Assembly: GCA_042408875.1 (NCBI GenBank)
Contig: JBHOQS010000023.1
Span: forward strand, 372,001-436,000
Length of the DNA stretch: 64,000 bases
Origin: JBHOQS01 sp042408875
GTDB lineage: Bacteria; Chloroflexota; UBA11872; JBHOQS01
Reading direction: 5' to 3'
The notes under the pieces: generated by a model
What the model was told of the DNA's origin: nothing
What the model saw: the letters and a program-made list of their open reading frames with translations, nothing else
The model's database searches: none
Part shown: positions 8,307-17,982 of the stretch, in pieces
How positions within the stretch are numbered: the stretch's first letter is position 1
Layout: every line of letters begins with the position of its first letter
Made by a program: the position numbers and the translations under genes

Positions 8307-8948
8307 TTAAGGATGTGGAGGCAGCCCGCGCGGAGCAGGCCCGTGTGCTCGAGGCCATGGTCCGTTCCCGTTTTATCTCGCCCGAGCAGGCCCAGGAGGC
8401 ACAGCAGGAGCAGCTAGCCCTCTAGCCTCCTCAGGAGAGCATCCTAAAGGCGCCGCACTTCTCGCTATGGGTACGTAACCTGATCAAGGCAGACCCCAGG
8501 TTTGGGGAGGCGGCGCTGTACGAACGAGGACTGCGTATCACCACGACGCTCGACCTGCGCATGCAGGAGATGGCTGAGCTGATCATGCGCAATTATCTTC
8601 AGCGCCTGGAGACGCTGAATGCTCGCCATGCCGCCCTGGTGGCTCCGAACCCTGCCACCGGCGAGGTGCTGGCGCTGGTAGGCAGCGCCGACTTCCAGAA
8701 TAAAGGGATCCAGGGCGAGATCGATATGGCGCTAGCACCACGCCAGCCAGGCTCCTCGATCAAGCCGCTGACCTACCTGGCAGCCTTCCTCAAAGGCTGG
8801 ACCGCCGCGACCATCCTCGAGGGCGAGCCGGCAGAATTCCTTATGCCGGGACAGCCACCGTACCGCCCGCGCAATTACGACGGCCGCTTCCATGGCCCGG
8901 TCTCGATCCGCATGGCGCTGGCGAACTCGTACAACATTCCGAAGGACA

Positions 8949-9286
8949 GCTTGCCATTTGGCGTACTGCTGGCCTCCCAGCCGGGGAGTATCTCCCCGGC
9001 TGACCGTTGCCGGGGCGGGCGATCGCCGGGAGGTCACAGTGCAGGTGCGAGTGCGGTAAGGCGCTGGCTATGCCGGTTACAGTCGCCAGGTACGCGCCCG
9101 ACGCAGGCTGCCCTGAGGAGAAGCGCTACAGTTTTCGTGTTTTCCATAGCATGCATACGCATGAGCCTTCGTTCATTCGTATGCATCTTCCGTATGCATC
9201 TTCACGCATACTATGGTATGCTACGACGCGACCGGCCGTCGGGCCCTGATGCGGCACGGCCGGCGATTTCTTACTGGAGGCCCGCG
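8949..9286. other. Non-coding gap with hairpin and 13-bp doublet
   Basis: After the pseudogene breaks off there is a perfect hairpin at 8979-9001 (AGCCGGGGAG, loop TAT, CTCCCCGGCT). A perfect 13-bp doublet cgtatgcatcttc lies at 9178-9190 and 9191-9203, surrounded by further ATGCAT-containing sequence. No gene is supported, although the frame is open by chance. Confidence 0.7.
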
Positions 9287-10234
9287 GTGGGCACAGTTCA
9301 TCACTTCACACCCTCGGTCTATTACACTGCGATTGGCCCGCACGAGCCGGTCCTGCGCATCGCCGATGGCGATACAGTCGTTACCACGACGGTGGACAAC
9401 GCCGGGCGGGACAGCACTGACCAGCAGGTGACACCGGGCGGGAACCCCCAGACCGGGCCCTTTTACATCGAGGGTGCAGAGCCAGGCGATACGCTGGCCG
9501 TGTACTTCGAGCACATGTGGCCGAACCGGCGGATCGGCCGCAGCGCCACATTGGTAGCGCCGAATGTAGTAGATCCTTGGTACGTCCGTGAGATGCCGCG
9601 CGAGCCGGCTACGGCTGAATGGGAGCTGGATCTGGAGCGCGGGACTGCCACCCTACTCACGCCAGAGACGCGGCTGGGCCGGCTAACCCTCCCCCTCTCG
9701 CCTATGCTTGGCTGCTTCGGGGTCGCTCCGCCGCGAGGCCAGGCTATCTCGACTGCAACCTCGTCGACGCACGGCGGGAACATGGACTACCGCGGCTTCG
9801 GCGCTGGCGTCACCGTGTACTTCCCAGTGTTCGTGCCGGGCGCGCTGTTCCACCTGGGGGACGGCCATGCCGTTCAAGGCGATGGTGAGATCGTTGGCAC
9901 CGGCATCGAGGTGTCCTTCGACGTGCGCTTTAGCGTGCGCGTGTTGAAGGGGTGGCGTATCTCCTGGCCGCGCGCCGAGAACGCCGAGTACATCATGACG
10001 GTGGGCAACGCCAGGCCGCTCGACCAAGCAGTGCAGCACGCCACGACCGAGATGCTCCGCTGGCTTCAGGAGGACTTCGGGCTTGACCCCCGCGGCGCAC
10101 ACCTGCTCCTCGGCCAGTGCGTCGAGTATGATGTAGGTAACGTGTTCGACCCGGCGTACACGATGGTCTGCAAAGTGAGCAAGCGTCTCCTCCAGCAGAT
10201 CGGCGTGTGGCGAGAGATCGGACCCGATAGATAG
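9287..10234 (+). CDS. Acetamidase/formamidase family protein
   Basis: This 315-residue cytosolic amidase (FmdA/AmdA family) releases ammonia from small amides such as formamide or acetamide. Family motifs are visible: HHFTPSVYYTAIGPHEPVL at the start, GDTLAVYFEHMWPN, LSPMLGCFGVAP, the THGGNMDYRGF segment with likely metal or active-site residues, and LGDGHAVQGDGE. The frame is open upstream to 8561, but that part is penicillin-binding-protein debris. I place the start at GTG 9287 because ACTGGAGG ends 6 bases before it and homology begins there. The exact substrate is unknown. Confidence 0.92.
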   Translation: MGTVHHFTPSVYYTAIGPHEPVLRIADGDTVVTTTVDNAGRDSTDQQVTPGGNPQTGPFYIEGAEPGDTLAVYFEHMWPNRRIGRSATLVAPNVVDPWYVREMPREPATAEWELDLERGTATLLTPETRLGRLTLPLSPMLGCFGVAPPRGQAISTATSSTHGGNMDYRGFGAGVTVYFPVFVPGALFHLGDGHAVQGDGEIVGTGIEVSFDVRFSVRVLKGWRISWPRAENAEYIMTVGNARPLDQAVQHATTEMLRWLQEDFGLDPRGAHLLLGQCVEYDVGNVFDPAYTMVCKVSKRLLQQIGVWREIGPDR

Positions 10235-10253
10235 GGGTAGACAGTAGGCAGGC

Positions 10254-11213
10254 ATGGGAGAGGGGACGGGCCACGAGACTCCCGCACGGGCAGGTGCGCC
10301 TGAGCCAGGTGGCGGTCCACATAGCCGGCCGGAGCGAAGCGCCCCTCAGGCGGTGGTCTATCTGCCACCCTTATGGGACTGCCTGCGCGTCGATTTGCAG
10401 CAGGCGCTGCGTGCCCTGGCGCCCGGCCGGCGGGGGTTGGAACCGTCTCAGGACATACATCCGCGCCTGGCCACCGCCGCTCGGCTGACCTACATGCTGC
10501 GGGAGCAACCCCAGCCCGAACTCCGGGCGGCCTTGCTCCGCGCCTTGGCGGCGTATGCGTTGGAGCAGGCGCAGGCGCTCCAACGTGAAGGCATGGACGA
10601 GGGGGCGGCGGAATACTATCTGGCATACTTTCACCTCTTGCACGAAGCGCCGATCCTCGATCAGGACGCACTACCACAGCGGCGGGTGGCTCTGGCTCGC
10701 TTCCAGGTCCTGGCCGCGGCACGCTGCGGCCAGCCTGTGCCGGAGACGGCGACCCCTGAGCACACTGCTGTCATATTGGCCACAGGAAGCTCAGACGTCC
10801 AGACTGTCTGGCTGGAGCTCATGGAGCGCCTCGCTACGGCCAGCCCCAGCGCAGCGGCAGCCCTGGCCGCCCGCCTGTGGATGCTCTCCACAACGGATCC
10901 CGGCGCCCAGGTGGCCGCCAACGTCTTCACTGCGCTGGTGCCGGCCCTCCGCGAGGCACCTCGCGCGACGCCGCAGCCCGGCTTTCAAGAGAGGCGCCAC
11001 ACGCTCGAAGCCGTCTACGCCGAGCTGGTGGCCGCATTGCAGAGCCTTGAGGAGCGTGTGGCGGCAGGGCGGCCGGCTGCGTGGTCGCAAGCGGAATGGC
11101 TCCGCCTCGAGGAAGCCCAGCGTGCGCTCTCGGAGCAGCTCTTGTCGGTGCTCAGCAGATCGCAGCGCTCAGCAGAGCATTCCTCCACACGTCACGATCC
11201 AAACAAGCCATAA
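10254..11213 (+). CDS. Hypothetical helical protein
   Basis: I do not recognise this 319-residue protein. It starts 19 bp after the acetamidase stop on the same strand, so it may share its transcript. The first 35 residues are Gly/Pro/Ala-rich and probably disordered. Much of the rest is Ala/Leu/Gln/Glu-rich and looks alpha-helical, including LRAALLRALAAYALEQAQALQ and a final helix near residues 260-300. No membrane segment, signal peptide or catalytic motif is visible. The uninterrupted frame and typical local codon use support a real gene. Confidence 0.7.
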   Translation: MGEGTGHETPARAGAPEPGGGPHSRPERSAPQAVVYLPPLWDCLRVDLQQALRALAPGRRGLEPSQDIHPRLATAARLTYMLREQPQPELRAALLRALAAYALEQAQALQREGMDEGAAEYYLAYFHLLHEAPILDQDALPQRRVALARFQVLAAARCGQPVPETATPEHTAVILATGSSDVQTVWLELMERLATASPSAAAALAARLWMLSTTDPGAQVAANVFTALVPALREAPRATPQPGFQERRHTLEAVYAELVAALQSLEERVAAGRPAAWSQAEWLRLEEAQRALSEQLLSVLSRSQRSAEHSSTRHDPNKP

Positions 11214-11227
11214 GGTACGCGCAGAGG

Positions 11228-12502
11228 ATGCGCCTGAAGAGTAGAACCAACAAGGGGCTGCTGCTGTCGGTCTACGCGCCGACGCTTATGCTCTCTTTTA
11301 GTCAAGCAGTGCTCGTTCCTACACTGCCTCTCTACGCGCAGAGTTTCGGGGTCTCGCTCTCTCAGGTGAGCCTGGCGATGGCTGCCGCTGGGTTCGGCAC
11401 GCTGCTCACGGACCTCCCGGCTGGGCTGCTGCTCGAGCGCATGGGACGCCGGCCGATGATGCTGGTCGGCACTGGCGCGCTGGCGCTGGCCACGCTCGCC
11501 ATCCCTCTGCTGCCGCTCTTCCCGATCCTGGTGCTCGCTCGCCTGATCGCAGGCGCCGGGACGGCCATGTGGGGCATCTCACGCATGGCCTATCTCACCG
11601 ATGTCACTTCGCCCCGAGACCGCGGGAGGGCGATCTCCACCTTCGGCGGGATCAACCGCATCGGGACCTTCGCTGGCCCGGCGGTAGGTGGGCTGGTCGG
11701 CTCGCTCTTCGGACTGGCCGCACCGTTTATCGTCAGCGGCGTCCTCGCGGCGCTGGCCCTAGTGCTGGCGCACCTGTTTATCGTCGAGACTGGTCGGCGT
11801 GACGGTCCGTCTCACGGCAAGCTACGCTGGAAGGTCATGGGGGAGGTGGTGCGGCGGCATTGGCGTGACCTGAGCACAGCAGGTGCAGCGCAGATCTTCG
11901 CCCAGATGATCCGCGCCGGGCGGCAGCTCATCGTACCGCTCTACGGTGCCAATGTGCTGGGGCTTGATGTAGCCGCAGTGGGCAGTATCGTCAGCCTCTC
12001 CGCAGCCATCGATATGTCCCTCTTCGTGCCGGCAGGCTTCATCATGGACCGGCTGGGGCGCAAGTTCGCCTCAGTGCCGTCGTTCCTGGTGATGGGGCTG
12101 GGCATGGCGCTCATCCCCCTGGCTCGAGATTACACCGGCCTGCTGATTGCGACCGCAGTCATCGGCCTGGGTAACGGGCTGGGCTCTGGCACGATGATGA
12201 CCCTGGGGGCTGACCTGGCGCCCCGGCAGGCCGTCGGGGAGTTCCTGGGTGTGTGGCGGCTGATCGGTGATGCCGGCAGCACCGGCGGACCGGTCGTGGT
12301 CGGCACTATCGCTGATCTGGTGGGGCTTTCCCTGGCCGCGCTGGTGCTCGCTGCCGTCGGTGGCGTAGCTGCGCTCACGCTGGCGCTCTTCGTGCGTGAA
12401 ACGCTAGAGGAGCACGGCCCAGCCACTGGGCAGGCACCTTCCCCGGCCCTGCCGGAGAGCGAGGAAGGTACTGCCGAGCGTGTCGCGTCAGGGCGAGGCT
12501 AG
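11228..12502 (+). CDS. MFS transporter
   Basis: This 424-residue major facilitator superfamily permease appears to have twelve membrane helices in two six-helix halves. The first loop carries the MFS signature (LLERMGRRPMMLVG), and its counterpart after helix 8 is IMDRLGRKFASVPS. Substrate unknown. The frame is open upstream to 11081, overlapping the preceding gene, but the ATG at 11228 (MRLKSRTNKG) starts just before helix 1 and is the better start. Its stop shares the palindrome CTAG with the stop of the convergent GH4 gene (12499-12502). Confidence 0.9.
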   Translation: MRLKSRTNKGLLLSVYAPTLMLSFSQAVLVPTLPLYAQSFGVSLSQVSLAMAAAGFGTLLTDLPAGLLLERMGRRPMMLVGTGALALATLAIPLLPLFPILVLARLIAGAGTAMWGISRMAYLTDVTSPRDRGRAISTFGGINRIGTFAGPAVGGLVGSLFGLAAPFIVSGVLAALALVLAHLFIVETGRRDGPSHGKLRWKVMGEVVRRHWRDLSTAGAAQIFAQMIRAGRQLIVPLYGANVLGLDVAAVGSIVSLSAAIDMSLFVPAGFIMDRLGRKFASVPSFLVMGLGMALIPLARDYTGLLIATAVIGLGNGLGSGTMMTLGADLAPRQAVGEFLGVWRLIGDAGSTGGPVVVGTIADLVGLSLAALVLAAVGGVAALTLALFVRETLEEHGPATGQAPSPALPESEEGTAERVASGRG

Positions 12503-13860
12503 CTGATGTCTATCCGCGGGCCGCTGAAGTGCGCCGCCAGCTCTTCGTGGCCCTCCATGGCCAGCAGGTCCTCGAGCACGGCCACGGCCTGGTCGTAGGA
12601 GCGGGTCTGGTGGCTCTCCAGCACGTTCCACAGCAGCATCGTGCGGTCGCCGGTCTTGAATGCCTCTAGGTTACGCTCCATCTGGAGCCACTTGGGCAGA
12701 ATCTGCTCGAGCATGATCTTGCGCGGTAGTGGCGTGGCGCGTAGTGGGAACACCCCGGCTGCGTTGATGATCGCCTGGACCTCGACGACGACGTCATCGG
12801 GCACACCGGCCAGGGCGCCACGGTTGGGCACATTGACTTGGAAGCGGCCCTCGACGTTGTTCGTGAGGGCATCGATGATGGGCACCTGCTGCTCGCGCGT
12901 CCGAGTCGCGCCCAACGCCTCGGTGACGCGGATACTGGGGTCGGCGGCCACGCGCGCCATCTCGGCCAGCCGCTTCTCCAGGTTTTGGACGTAGATAGGC
13001 CGCGCTAGCTCGGTGTCCGGCCCACCCCATGGCTCGCCGAACCAGCGCTTCTTGGTCTGAATATCGGTGTGGTACCACCAGCCCCCGCTGCGGGGCGTGT
13101 CACCGATCGGCATCAGACCGTACATGCGATACTGGTGGATTGCTCCCTTCGACATCTGGATGTCGTGCGTGCGTGTGGCCACATGCGTGCGCCAGTACTC
13201 CTCCGCCTTCGTCTCGATCCACTCGTCGAGCAGGGGATAAGCATCCTTGCCGTCATACAGGAAGTGCGTCAGCCAGATGCAGTGGTTCAGGCCGGGCGCT
13301 TCCCAGGTGACGCGGGCAGGATCGAGCCCCAGCACTTTACAGATATCCAGATAGCCGTAGTGGCCGTGGCACAGGCCGATGACCTTGATGCTCGTCTCGC
13401 GGGTCATCAGCGTACAACCATCAAACACCGGGTTGCCTGATTGGATGAGCCAGGCGTCGGGGCAGATGCGCTCCATGTCCCGCGCCACGTCGAGCATGAG
13501 CTTGAGATCGTAGTAGCTGCCGACACTGACGCCGCCGTAGTAGTACCCGTGCCTGGCAGTGACCTCGCGCATGCGTCGGGCGTGGTAATGGCCTTTGGCG
13601 TAGGCTGTGTTGATGACGAAGTCAGCGTCACGGAGAGAGGCGCAGCGGTCGGTGGTCTTCTCGAAGCGCAGGCCAGCGCCGAGCTCGTCGGAATACCGCT
13701 GCGCCAGCGTGGTCACGACCTCGAGGCGCTCCGGGTTGATGTCCATGAACGAGACTTCGCTGCCGTGCAGGTTCTCGGTGAGACACAGATCTTTTACCAG
13801 GCCGAGCGAGAACGTGGCGCTGCCAGCGCCGATCACGCTGATGCGTACCGAGGTGGGCAT
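12499..13860 (-). CDS. Glycoside hydrolase family 4 (NAD-dependent glycosidase)
   Basis: GH4 enzymes cleave alpha- or beta-glycosides by a redox-elimination route using NAD+ and Mn2+. The 453-residue protein has the Rossmann motif VIGAGSATFS, an Asp-bearing strand end (FMDINPERL), the substrate-binding QSGNPVFDG, and the metal ligands C164 (GLCHGHYG) and H193 (GLNHCIW). Size is normal for the family. Specificity (alpha-glucosidase, alpha-galactosidase or galacturonidase) cannot be fixed from sequence. It probably acts with the other sugar-catabolic genes of the window, although those lie about 28 kb away. Confidence 0.92.
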   Translation of the reverse strand: MPTSVRISVIGAGSATFSLGLVKDLCLTENLHGSEVSFMDINPERLEVVTTLAQRYSDELGAGLRFEKTTDRCASLRDADFVINTAYAKGHYHARRMREVTARHGYYYGGVSVGSYYDLKLMLDVARDMERICPDAWLIQSGNPVFDGCTLMTRETSIKVIGLCHGHYGYLDICKVLGLDPARVTWEAPGLNHCIWLTHFLYDGKDAYPLLDEWIETKAEEYWRTHVATRTHDIQMSKGAIHQYRMYGLMPIGDTPRSGGWWYHTDIQTKKRWFGEPWGGPDTELARPIYVQNLEKRLAEMARVAADPSIRVTEALGATRTREQQVPIIDALTNNVEGRFQVNVPNRGALAGVPDDVVVEVQAIINAAGVFPLRATPLPRKIMLEQILPKWLQMERNLEAFKTGDRTMLLWNVLESHQTRSYDQAVAVLEDLLAMEGHEELAAHFSGPRIDIS

Positions 13861-14180
13861 ATTTGGCGTGACTCCTTAGAAGCTAAAGAAACTAAGAAGC
13901 TAAGAGACTAAGAAGCTAAATAGAAGCTAAAACTCAACTACAGAAGCCAAAACTAAACTACGAAGACTTACGAAAGCTACCCCTGATACCGGGCAGGGCT
14001 GCTGGCGCGGCTCGGCCGTCCAGCCAACGAGGCTAGGCGGCGTGGGGGCCGCGCGTCTGACTGCATAACATTCTAACGGTGTCGGGGTACGCAGGCAACG
14101 CGCCGGCACGGGGCTCGCCAGGGATGCGTTGACGCGCTTTCCGGCGTGGACTATCCTGCGCAGTACATGGAGGTGCAGCG
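13861..14180. other. 320-bp divergent gap with tandem doublets and promoter
   Basis: The left part is a GAAGCTAA-rich microrepeat. A 13-bp core actaagaagctaa at 13891-13903 recurs at 13907-13919 (16-bp period), with more degenerate copies to 13980. The right part holds a strong plus-strand promoter and ribosome site for the CehA-type gene. No gene is visible. Confidence 0.85.
14129..14157 (+). promoter_or_regulatory. Sigma-70-type promoter of CehA-type gene
   Basis: TTGACG (14129-14134) and TATCCT (14152-14157) are separated by exactly 17 bp. The ATG follows at 14181 with GGAGGTG at 14169-14175. Confidence 0.75.
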
Positions 14181-16694
14181 ATGAGCGCGTCGGACTATAT
14201 TCCGCTGGACCTGGGCGACCACTGCAACGCTGGTGTGGAGTTGCTAGAGCCGGGCGCGACGGCGCTGGTGGGTCAGCAGACATTTCACGGCCTGCCGTTC
14301 CAGATCGGGCGCCCCGGTGATGGGACCGCGGCATGCTTCCTGGCCTTTGGCGCTGAGCTGGGCGCCCAGCCGGTGCGCATCCCGGTGCACCATCCGGCGC
14401 GGCGGGTGATCGTGGCACACCGGCTGCTCGAGTCCCAGCTCATGGAGGGCGGGCCAGTCGGGACAGTTGTGGCTGAGTATGTCTTCCACATAGCCGGTGT
14501 CGAGCCGGTACGCGTGCCTGTGCGGGAGCGCTTCGAGATCTCCACCGTGCCTGTGCAGTGGGGCCACCTCCCTTTCCTGGCCGTGCCGGATCAGAAAAAC
14601 TCGCTCTACCCGCGGTACGAAGGCCGCTGGGGCATGGCCGGCTACCGGCAGGCCGAGTCGATCCAGGGCAGCGCGCGGGCCTACTTCCTGTGGGCCTGGG
14701 CCAATCCCTACCCTGATCGTGCCCTGGAAGCTATTGAGATCGTGCCGAGGGGACCGAAGTTCCTGATCGCTGCCATCACGCTCGGCCTCCTCGATGAGGA
14801 TCCCTTCTGCCGTGCGGGCAAGCTCCCGGTCAAGATCGACCTGCCACAGCCCGAGGATGCCCAGAAGCCATTCAATCTGGACGTCGAGGTCGATCGCGGC
14901 GTCGCTACCTATCCGTACCCCCTCCCGCAGCGGTCGGCCGAGGAGTTCCTGTGCGATCCGCTGAAGGGCTGGGGCGAGAAACAGAACCCCCAAGCGGCGC
15001 CCAGCTACGTGGAGGTCGCCGCGACGCCTTCGGCGACCGTCACGGTCAAGCAAGACGGGGAAGCGCTGGGGAGCGTGCGCTGGGGTGAGCTCATCGAGAG
15101 GAAGGTCGTACAGCCGACGCCGCGGCTGCGTCTGGAGATCGTCGACCGTGGCCTCAACTGGGTGCATACGACCGTCCTGGACGACGAGACCGGCACGCCC
15201 TTGCCCTGCCGCATTCACTTCCGTACCCCGGAAGGCATCCCCTACGCGCCCCACGGCCACCACGCCCACGTGAACTCAAACCTGGGCACCTGGCACATGG
15301 ACATCGGGGGCGATGTGCGGCTGGGCCAGATTACCTATGCCTACATCGACGGGCGCTGCCAGGGCTGGCTGCCCCGCGGCGAGGTGATTGTGGATGTGGC
15401 GCGCGGCTTTGAGTATGAGCCGCTGCGGACGAAGGTGACGATCCAGCCTGGCCAGCGTGAGCTCGTGCTGCGGCTGAAGCGCTGGACCAACATGAACCAG
15501 CGCCGCTGGTTCAGCGGCGATACCCACGTGCACTTCCTCTCTACGATCGGCTCGCAGCTTGAGGCCCGCGGTGAGGACTTGAACGTGGTGAACCTGCTGC
15601 AGTCGCAGTGGGGCAGCCTCTTCACTAACACTGAAGAATTCACCGGCGGTCCCCATATCTCCCCGGATGGCCGGACTATCGTCTACTGCACTCAGGAGAA
15701 CCGCCAGCACATGCTGGGGCATCTCACGCTGCTGGGTCTGAAGCAGCCGGTGATGCCGTGGTGCTCCGACGGCCCCAGCGAGGCGGAGCTGGGCAGCACG
15801 CTAGAGACGACGCTCTCCTGGTGGGCAGACGAGTGCCACCGCCAGGGCGGCATCGTCATTATTCCGCACCTGCCTGCGCCGAACGGCGAACCCGCTGCGC
15901 TCATCGCCACCGGCCGCGTGGATGGTGTAGAGATGCTGCGCCACGGGCAGTACATGCACCTGGAGTACTACCGGTATCTCAACTGCGGCTACCGGTTGCC
16001 TCTGGTCGGCGGCACTGACAAGATGACCGCCGACGTGCCGGTAGGCATCTACCGTACATACGTGTACATTCCGCCGGACGAGGAGTTCACCTACGAGTCC
16101 TGGTGCCGCAACCTGCGCATGGGACGCACCTTCCACAGTGGCGGCCCGCTGCTGCATTTCACTGTGGACGGCCATCTGCCAGGGGATACCATCCAGCTCC
16201 CCGGCAATGGTGGGACGGTCGAGGTCGAGGCAGTGGCAGAATCGATCTTCCCTATCCATCGCCTGGAGATCGTGCAGCAGGGTCGGGTGGTCGCCGCGGT
16301 CGAGGAGGCGCAGGGAGCGCGACGGCTACATCTGAAAGAGCGCCTGCCTGTGAGCAGCCATACCTGGCTGGCCGCACGCGTGAGCGGCCCGGGCTACTAC
16401 ACCTCGATCCCGCACTACGACGGCTGGGGCCGCGGCATCTTCGCCCACACATCCCCGGTGTATGTAGCCGTCGGCGGCGAGTGGTGGCTGTTCGACCTGG
16501 ATGCCGCCACCTACATGCTGACGCTCATCGACGGCACGCTGGCGTATATCCGGCAGATGAGCCCGCAGTACCGCCCGGGTACAGTGGCGCACCACCATGG
16601 AGAGGATGATCACCTGGCGTTCCTGGAGCGGCCCTTCCACGAGGCCCGCGCCGCCATCCACCGCCGCATGCACGAGCTCGGGATCGCGCACTGA
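14181..16694 (+). CDS. CehA/McbA-type PHP-domain metallohydrolase, large form
   Basis: The 837-residue protein has an N-terminal half of beta-rich, unrecognised sequence. From about residue 440 it continues with a PHP-like metal domain: WFSGDTHVHF, later IIPHLPAPNG, then GGTDKMTADVPVG, the usual positions of metal ligands in the CehA/McbA family. CehA itself hydrolyses carbaryl, but most members have unknown substrates. No signal peptide is seen. It is preceded by a good promoter and ribosome site and followed by the HDAC-like gene on the same strand. Confidence 0.8.
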   Translation: MSASDYIPLDLGDHCNAGVELLEPGATALVGQQTFHGLPFQIGRPGDGTAACFLAFGAELGAQPVRIPVHHPARRVIVAHRLLESQLMEGGPVGTVVAEYVFHIAGVEPVRVPVRERFEISTVPVQWGHLPFLAVPDQKNSLYPRYEGRWGMAGYRQAESIQGSARAYFLWAWANPYPDRALEAIEIVPRGPKFLIAAITLGLLDEDPFCRAGKLPVKIDLPQPEDAQKPFNLDVEVDRGVATYPYPLPQRSAEEFLCDPLKGWGEKQNPQAAPSYVEVAATPSATVTVKQDGEALGSVRWGELIERKVVQPTPRLRLEIVDRGLNWVHTTVLDDETGTPLPCRIHFRTPEGIPYAPHGHHAHVNSNLGTWHMDIGGDVRLGQITYAYIDGRCQGWLPRGEVIVDVARGFEYEPLRTKVTIQPGQRELVLRLKRWTNMNQRRWFSGDTHVHFLSTIGSQLEARGEDLNVVNLLQSQWGSLFTNTEEFTGGPHISPDGRTIVYCTQENRQHMLGHLTLLGLKQPVMPWCSDGPSEAELGSTLETTLSWWADECHRQGGIVIIPHLPAPNGEPAALIATGRVDGVEMLRHGQYMHLEYYRYLNCGYRLPLVGGTDKMTADVPVGIYRTYVYIPPDEEFTYESWCRNLRMGRTFHSGGPLLHFTVDGHLPGDTIQLPGNGGTVEVEAVAESIFPIHRLEIVQQGRVVAAVEEAQGARRLHLKERLPVSSHTWLAARVSGPGYYTSIPHYDGWGRGIFAHTSPVYVAVGGEWWLFDLDAATYMLTLIDGTLAYIRQMSPQYRPGTVAHHHGEDDHLAFLERPFHEARAAIHRRMHELGIAH

Positions 16695-16824
16695 GGGAGC
16701 CGTCAACGGATTCGGGGGCGGATGACACAGATGAATGGATGCGGGAGAAGCGGCAATAGAAGCGCACGAGCCAGTCATCCTGTCTATGCTCACGCCTGGG
16801 CAGGCAAGCTGCCAGAGCATGACC
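16695..16824. other. Short gap with dispersed-repeat-like motif
   Basis: The stretch 16708-16745 (acggattcgggggcggatg, then acacagatgaatgg) resembles the GGATTGAACGGATT elements at 45882-45981 and similar intergenic repeats common in bacterial genomes. It lies between the CehA-type gene and the deacetylase-like gene. Confidence 0.4.
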
Positions 16825-17982
16825 ATGCAGCCTGTTGATCCTGTTCGACGTGTTGCGTTCGTCTATGATGCGGCGCTGGCCCGCGAGATCTTCCGGCCAG
16901 ACCACCCGCTGAAGCCGGTGCGGGTGCGCCATCTCTACGAGCTCCTCGAGGCCTACCACGTCTTCGACGGTGTATCGCGATGGGTCGTGCCGCCGCGGCC
17001 GGCTACGGAGGAGCGTATCCTTGCCGTACATAGCCAGGACTACGTGGAGATGGTGCGGCGGTACGATCGTGACAAGAACGTGCCCGAGCACGCCCTGGCA
17101 CGCTACGGCATCACCCGCTACGGCGACACACCGCCGTTCGACGGCATGTACGACTACGCCCTGCTGGTGTGCGGCGCCTCGCTGGAGGCAGCGCGGCTGG
17201 TCGTCGAAGGGCAAGCCGAGGTGGCGTTCAACGCGGCCGGCGGCGTGAATCACCACGCGCACCGCGACCACGCCAGCGGCTTCGGCATCTTTAACGACGC
17301 CGCGGTCGCCATCGCCTGGCTGCGTGAGCTGGGCCTGCGCGTGGCCTACGTGGATATCGACGTGCACCACGGCGACGGTGTAGAGGCGATCTTCGAAGAC
17401 GATGATCGTGTGCTGACGATCTCGCTCCACGAGTCCACGCGCTCGCTCTTTCCGGGGCCGCACGGTGGCTTCGCCGAGAACATCGGCACAGGGCGCGGCC
17501 TCGGCTACGCTGTGAACGTGCCACTGGCCCCTGCGACCGACGATGAGACGTGGCTCTGGGCCTTCGACCAGGTCGTGCCGCCGCTCCTGAGCGCGTTCAA
17601 CCCCGACGTGCTGGTGACACAGCTCGGCGTAGACACGCACTTCCGCGATCCGCTGGCGCATCTCCAGCTCACTACGCACGGCTTTGCCGCCGTCCAGCGG
17701 CTGGTCGCCTTGAGCCCGGGCCGCTGGGTCGCGCTCGGCGGTGGCGGGTATCACATACCGACCGCCGTGCGCGCCTGGGCGTTGGCGTACGCCATCATGG
17801 CCGGCATCGCCCTCTCCGACGAAGTGCCGGCCAGCTACCGCGCCCGATACCCTGACATAATGTACTTGCACGATCGGGAGCGGCCGCGCCTTGATCCGGC
17901 GCTCCAGCAGCAGGTGCGCATGTTCGCCCAACGCTCTGTCGATACAATTAAGCGGCTGGTCTTCCCGCTGCATGGCCTGTGA
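16825..17982 (+). CDS. Histone deacetylase-like / AcuC-type amidohydrolase
   Basis: This Zn-dependent deacetylase of the arginase/HDAC fold probably acts on acetylated lysine in proteins or on acetylpolyamines. Motifs include the paired His of the active site (GGVNHHAHRDHASGF), the Zn-binding DIDVHHGDGV, a third ligand region QLGVDTHFRDPL and GGGGYH near the end. The frame is open back to 16735. I prefer ATG 16825 (MQPVDPVRRVAFVYD) because family members start close to the first strand, but neither start has a strong ribosome site. AcuC-type partners such as acetyl-CoA synthetase occur in the window only at 27.5 kb. Confidence 0.88.
   Translation: MQPVDPVRRVAFVYDAALAREIFRPDHPLKPVRVRHLYELLEAYHVFDGVSRWVVPPRPATEERILAVHSQDYVEMVRRYDRDKNVPEHALARYGITRYGDTPPFDGMYDYALLVCGASLEAARLVVEGQAEVAFNAAGGVNHHAHRDHASGFGIFNDAAVAIAWLRELGLRVAYVDIDVHHGDGVEAIFEDDDRVLTISLHESTRSLFPGPHGGFAENIGTGRGLGYAVNVPLAPATDDETWLWAFDQVVPPLLSAFNPDVLVTQLGVDTHFRDPLAHLQLTTHGFAAVQRLVALSPGRWVALGGGGYHIPTAVRAWALAYAIMAGIALSDEVPASYRARYPDIMYLHDRERPRLDPALQQQVRMFAQRSVDTIKRLVFPLHGL

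Larger units (their letters stand above)
8100..8948 (+). pseudogene. Broken class A penicillin-binding protein (PBP1A-like)
   Basis: Three reading frames together give a bifunctional transglycosylase/transpeptidase. The glycosyltransferase end is YSKDQILEMYLNNVYFG, then a linker, LDLRMQEMAE, ALVAPNPATGEVLAL, the transpeptidase SxxK (GSSIKPLTYL) and SxN (NSYNIP). Defects: no N-terminus; 10-bp tandem duplication (8187-8206); 16-bp duplication (8275-8306); in-frame TAG at about 8422; loss of everything after SxN, including KTG. Deleting the two extra copies restores a clean family sequence (QVYFGKPVERLSLGEAALLAG). The piece from 8561 is open and runs by chance into the downstream acetamidase frame. 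Confidence 0.9.

Noticed and set aside
8561..10234. One 557-residue open frame spanning PBP sequence and an acetamidase
   Set aside because: The first 130 residues are a PBP fragment that ends abruptly, followed by non-homologous sequence. The acetamidase has its own ribosome site and GTG at 9287.
14181..16694. Naming the large PHP-type protein carbaryl hydrolase
   Set aside because: Only the metal-site layout is shared with CehA. The long N-terminal half is unlike it and substrates of the family vary.
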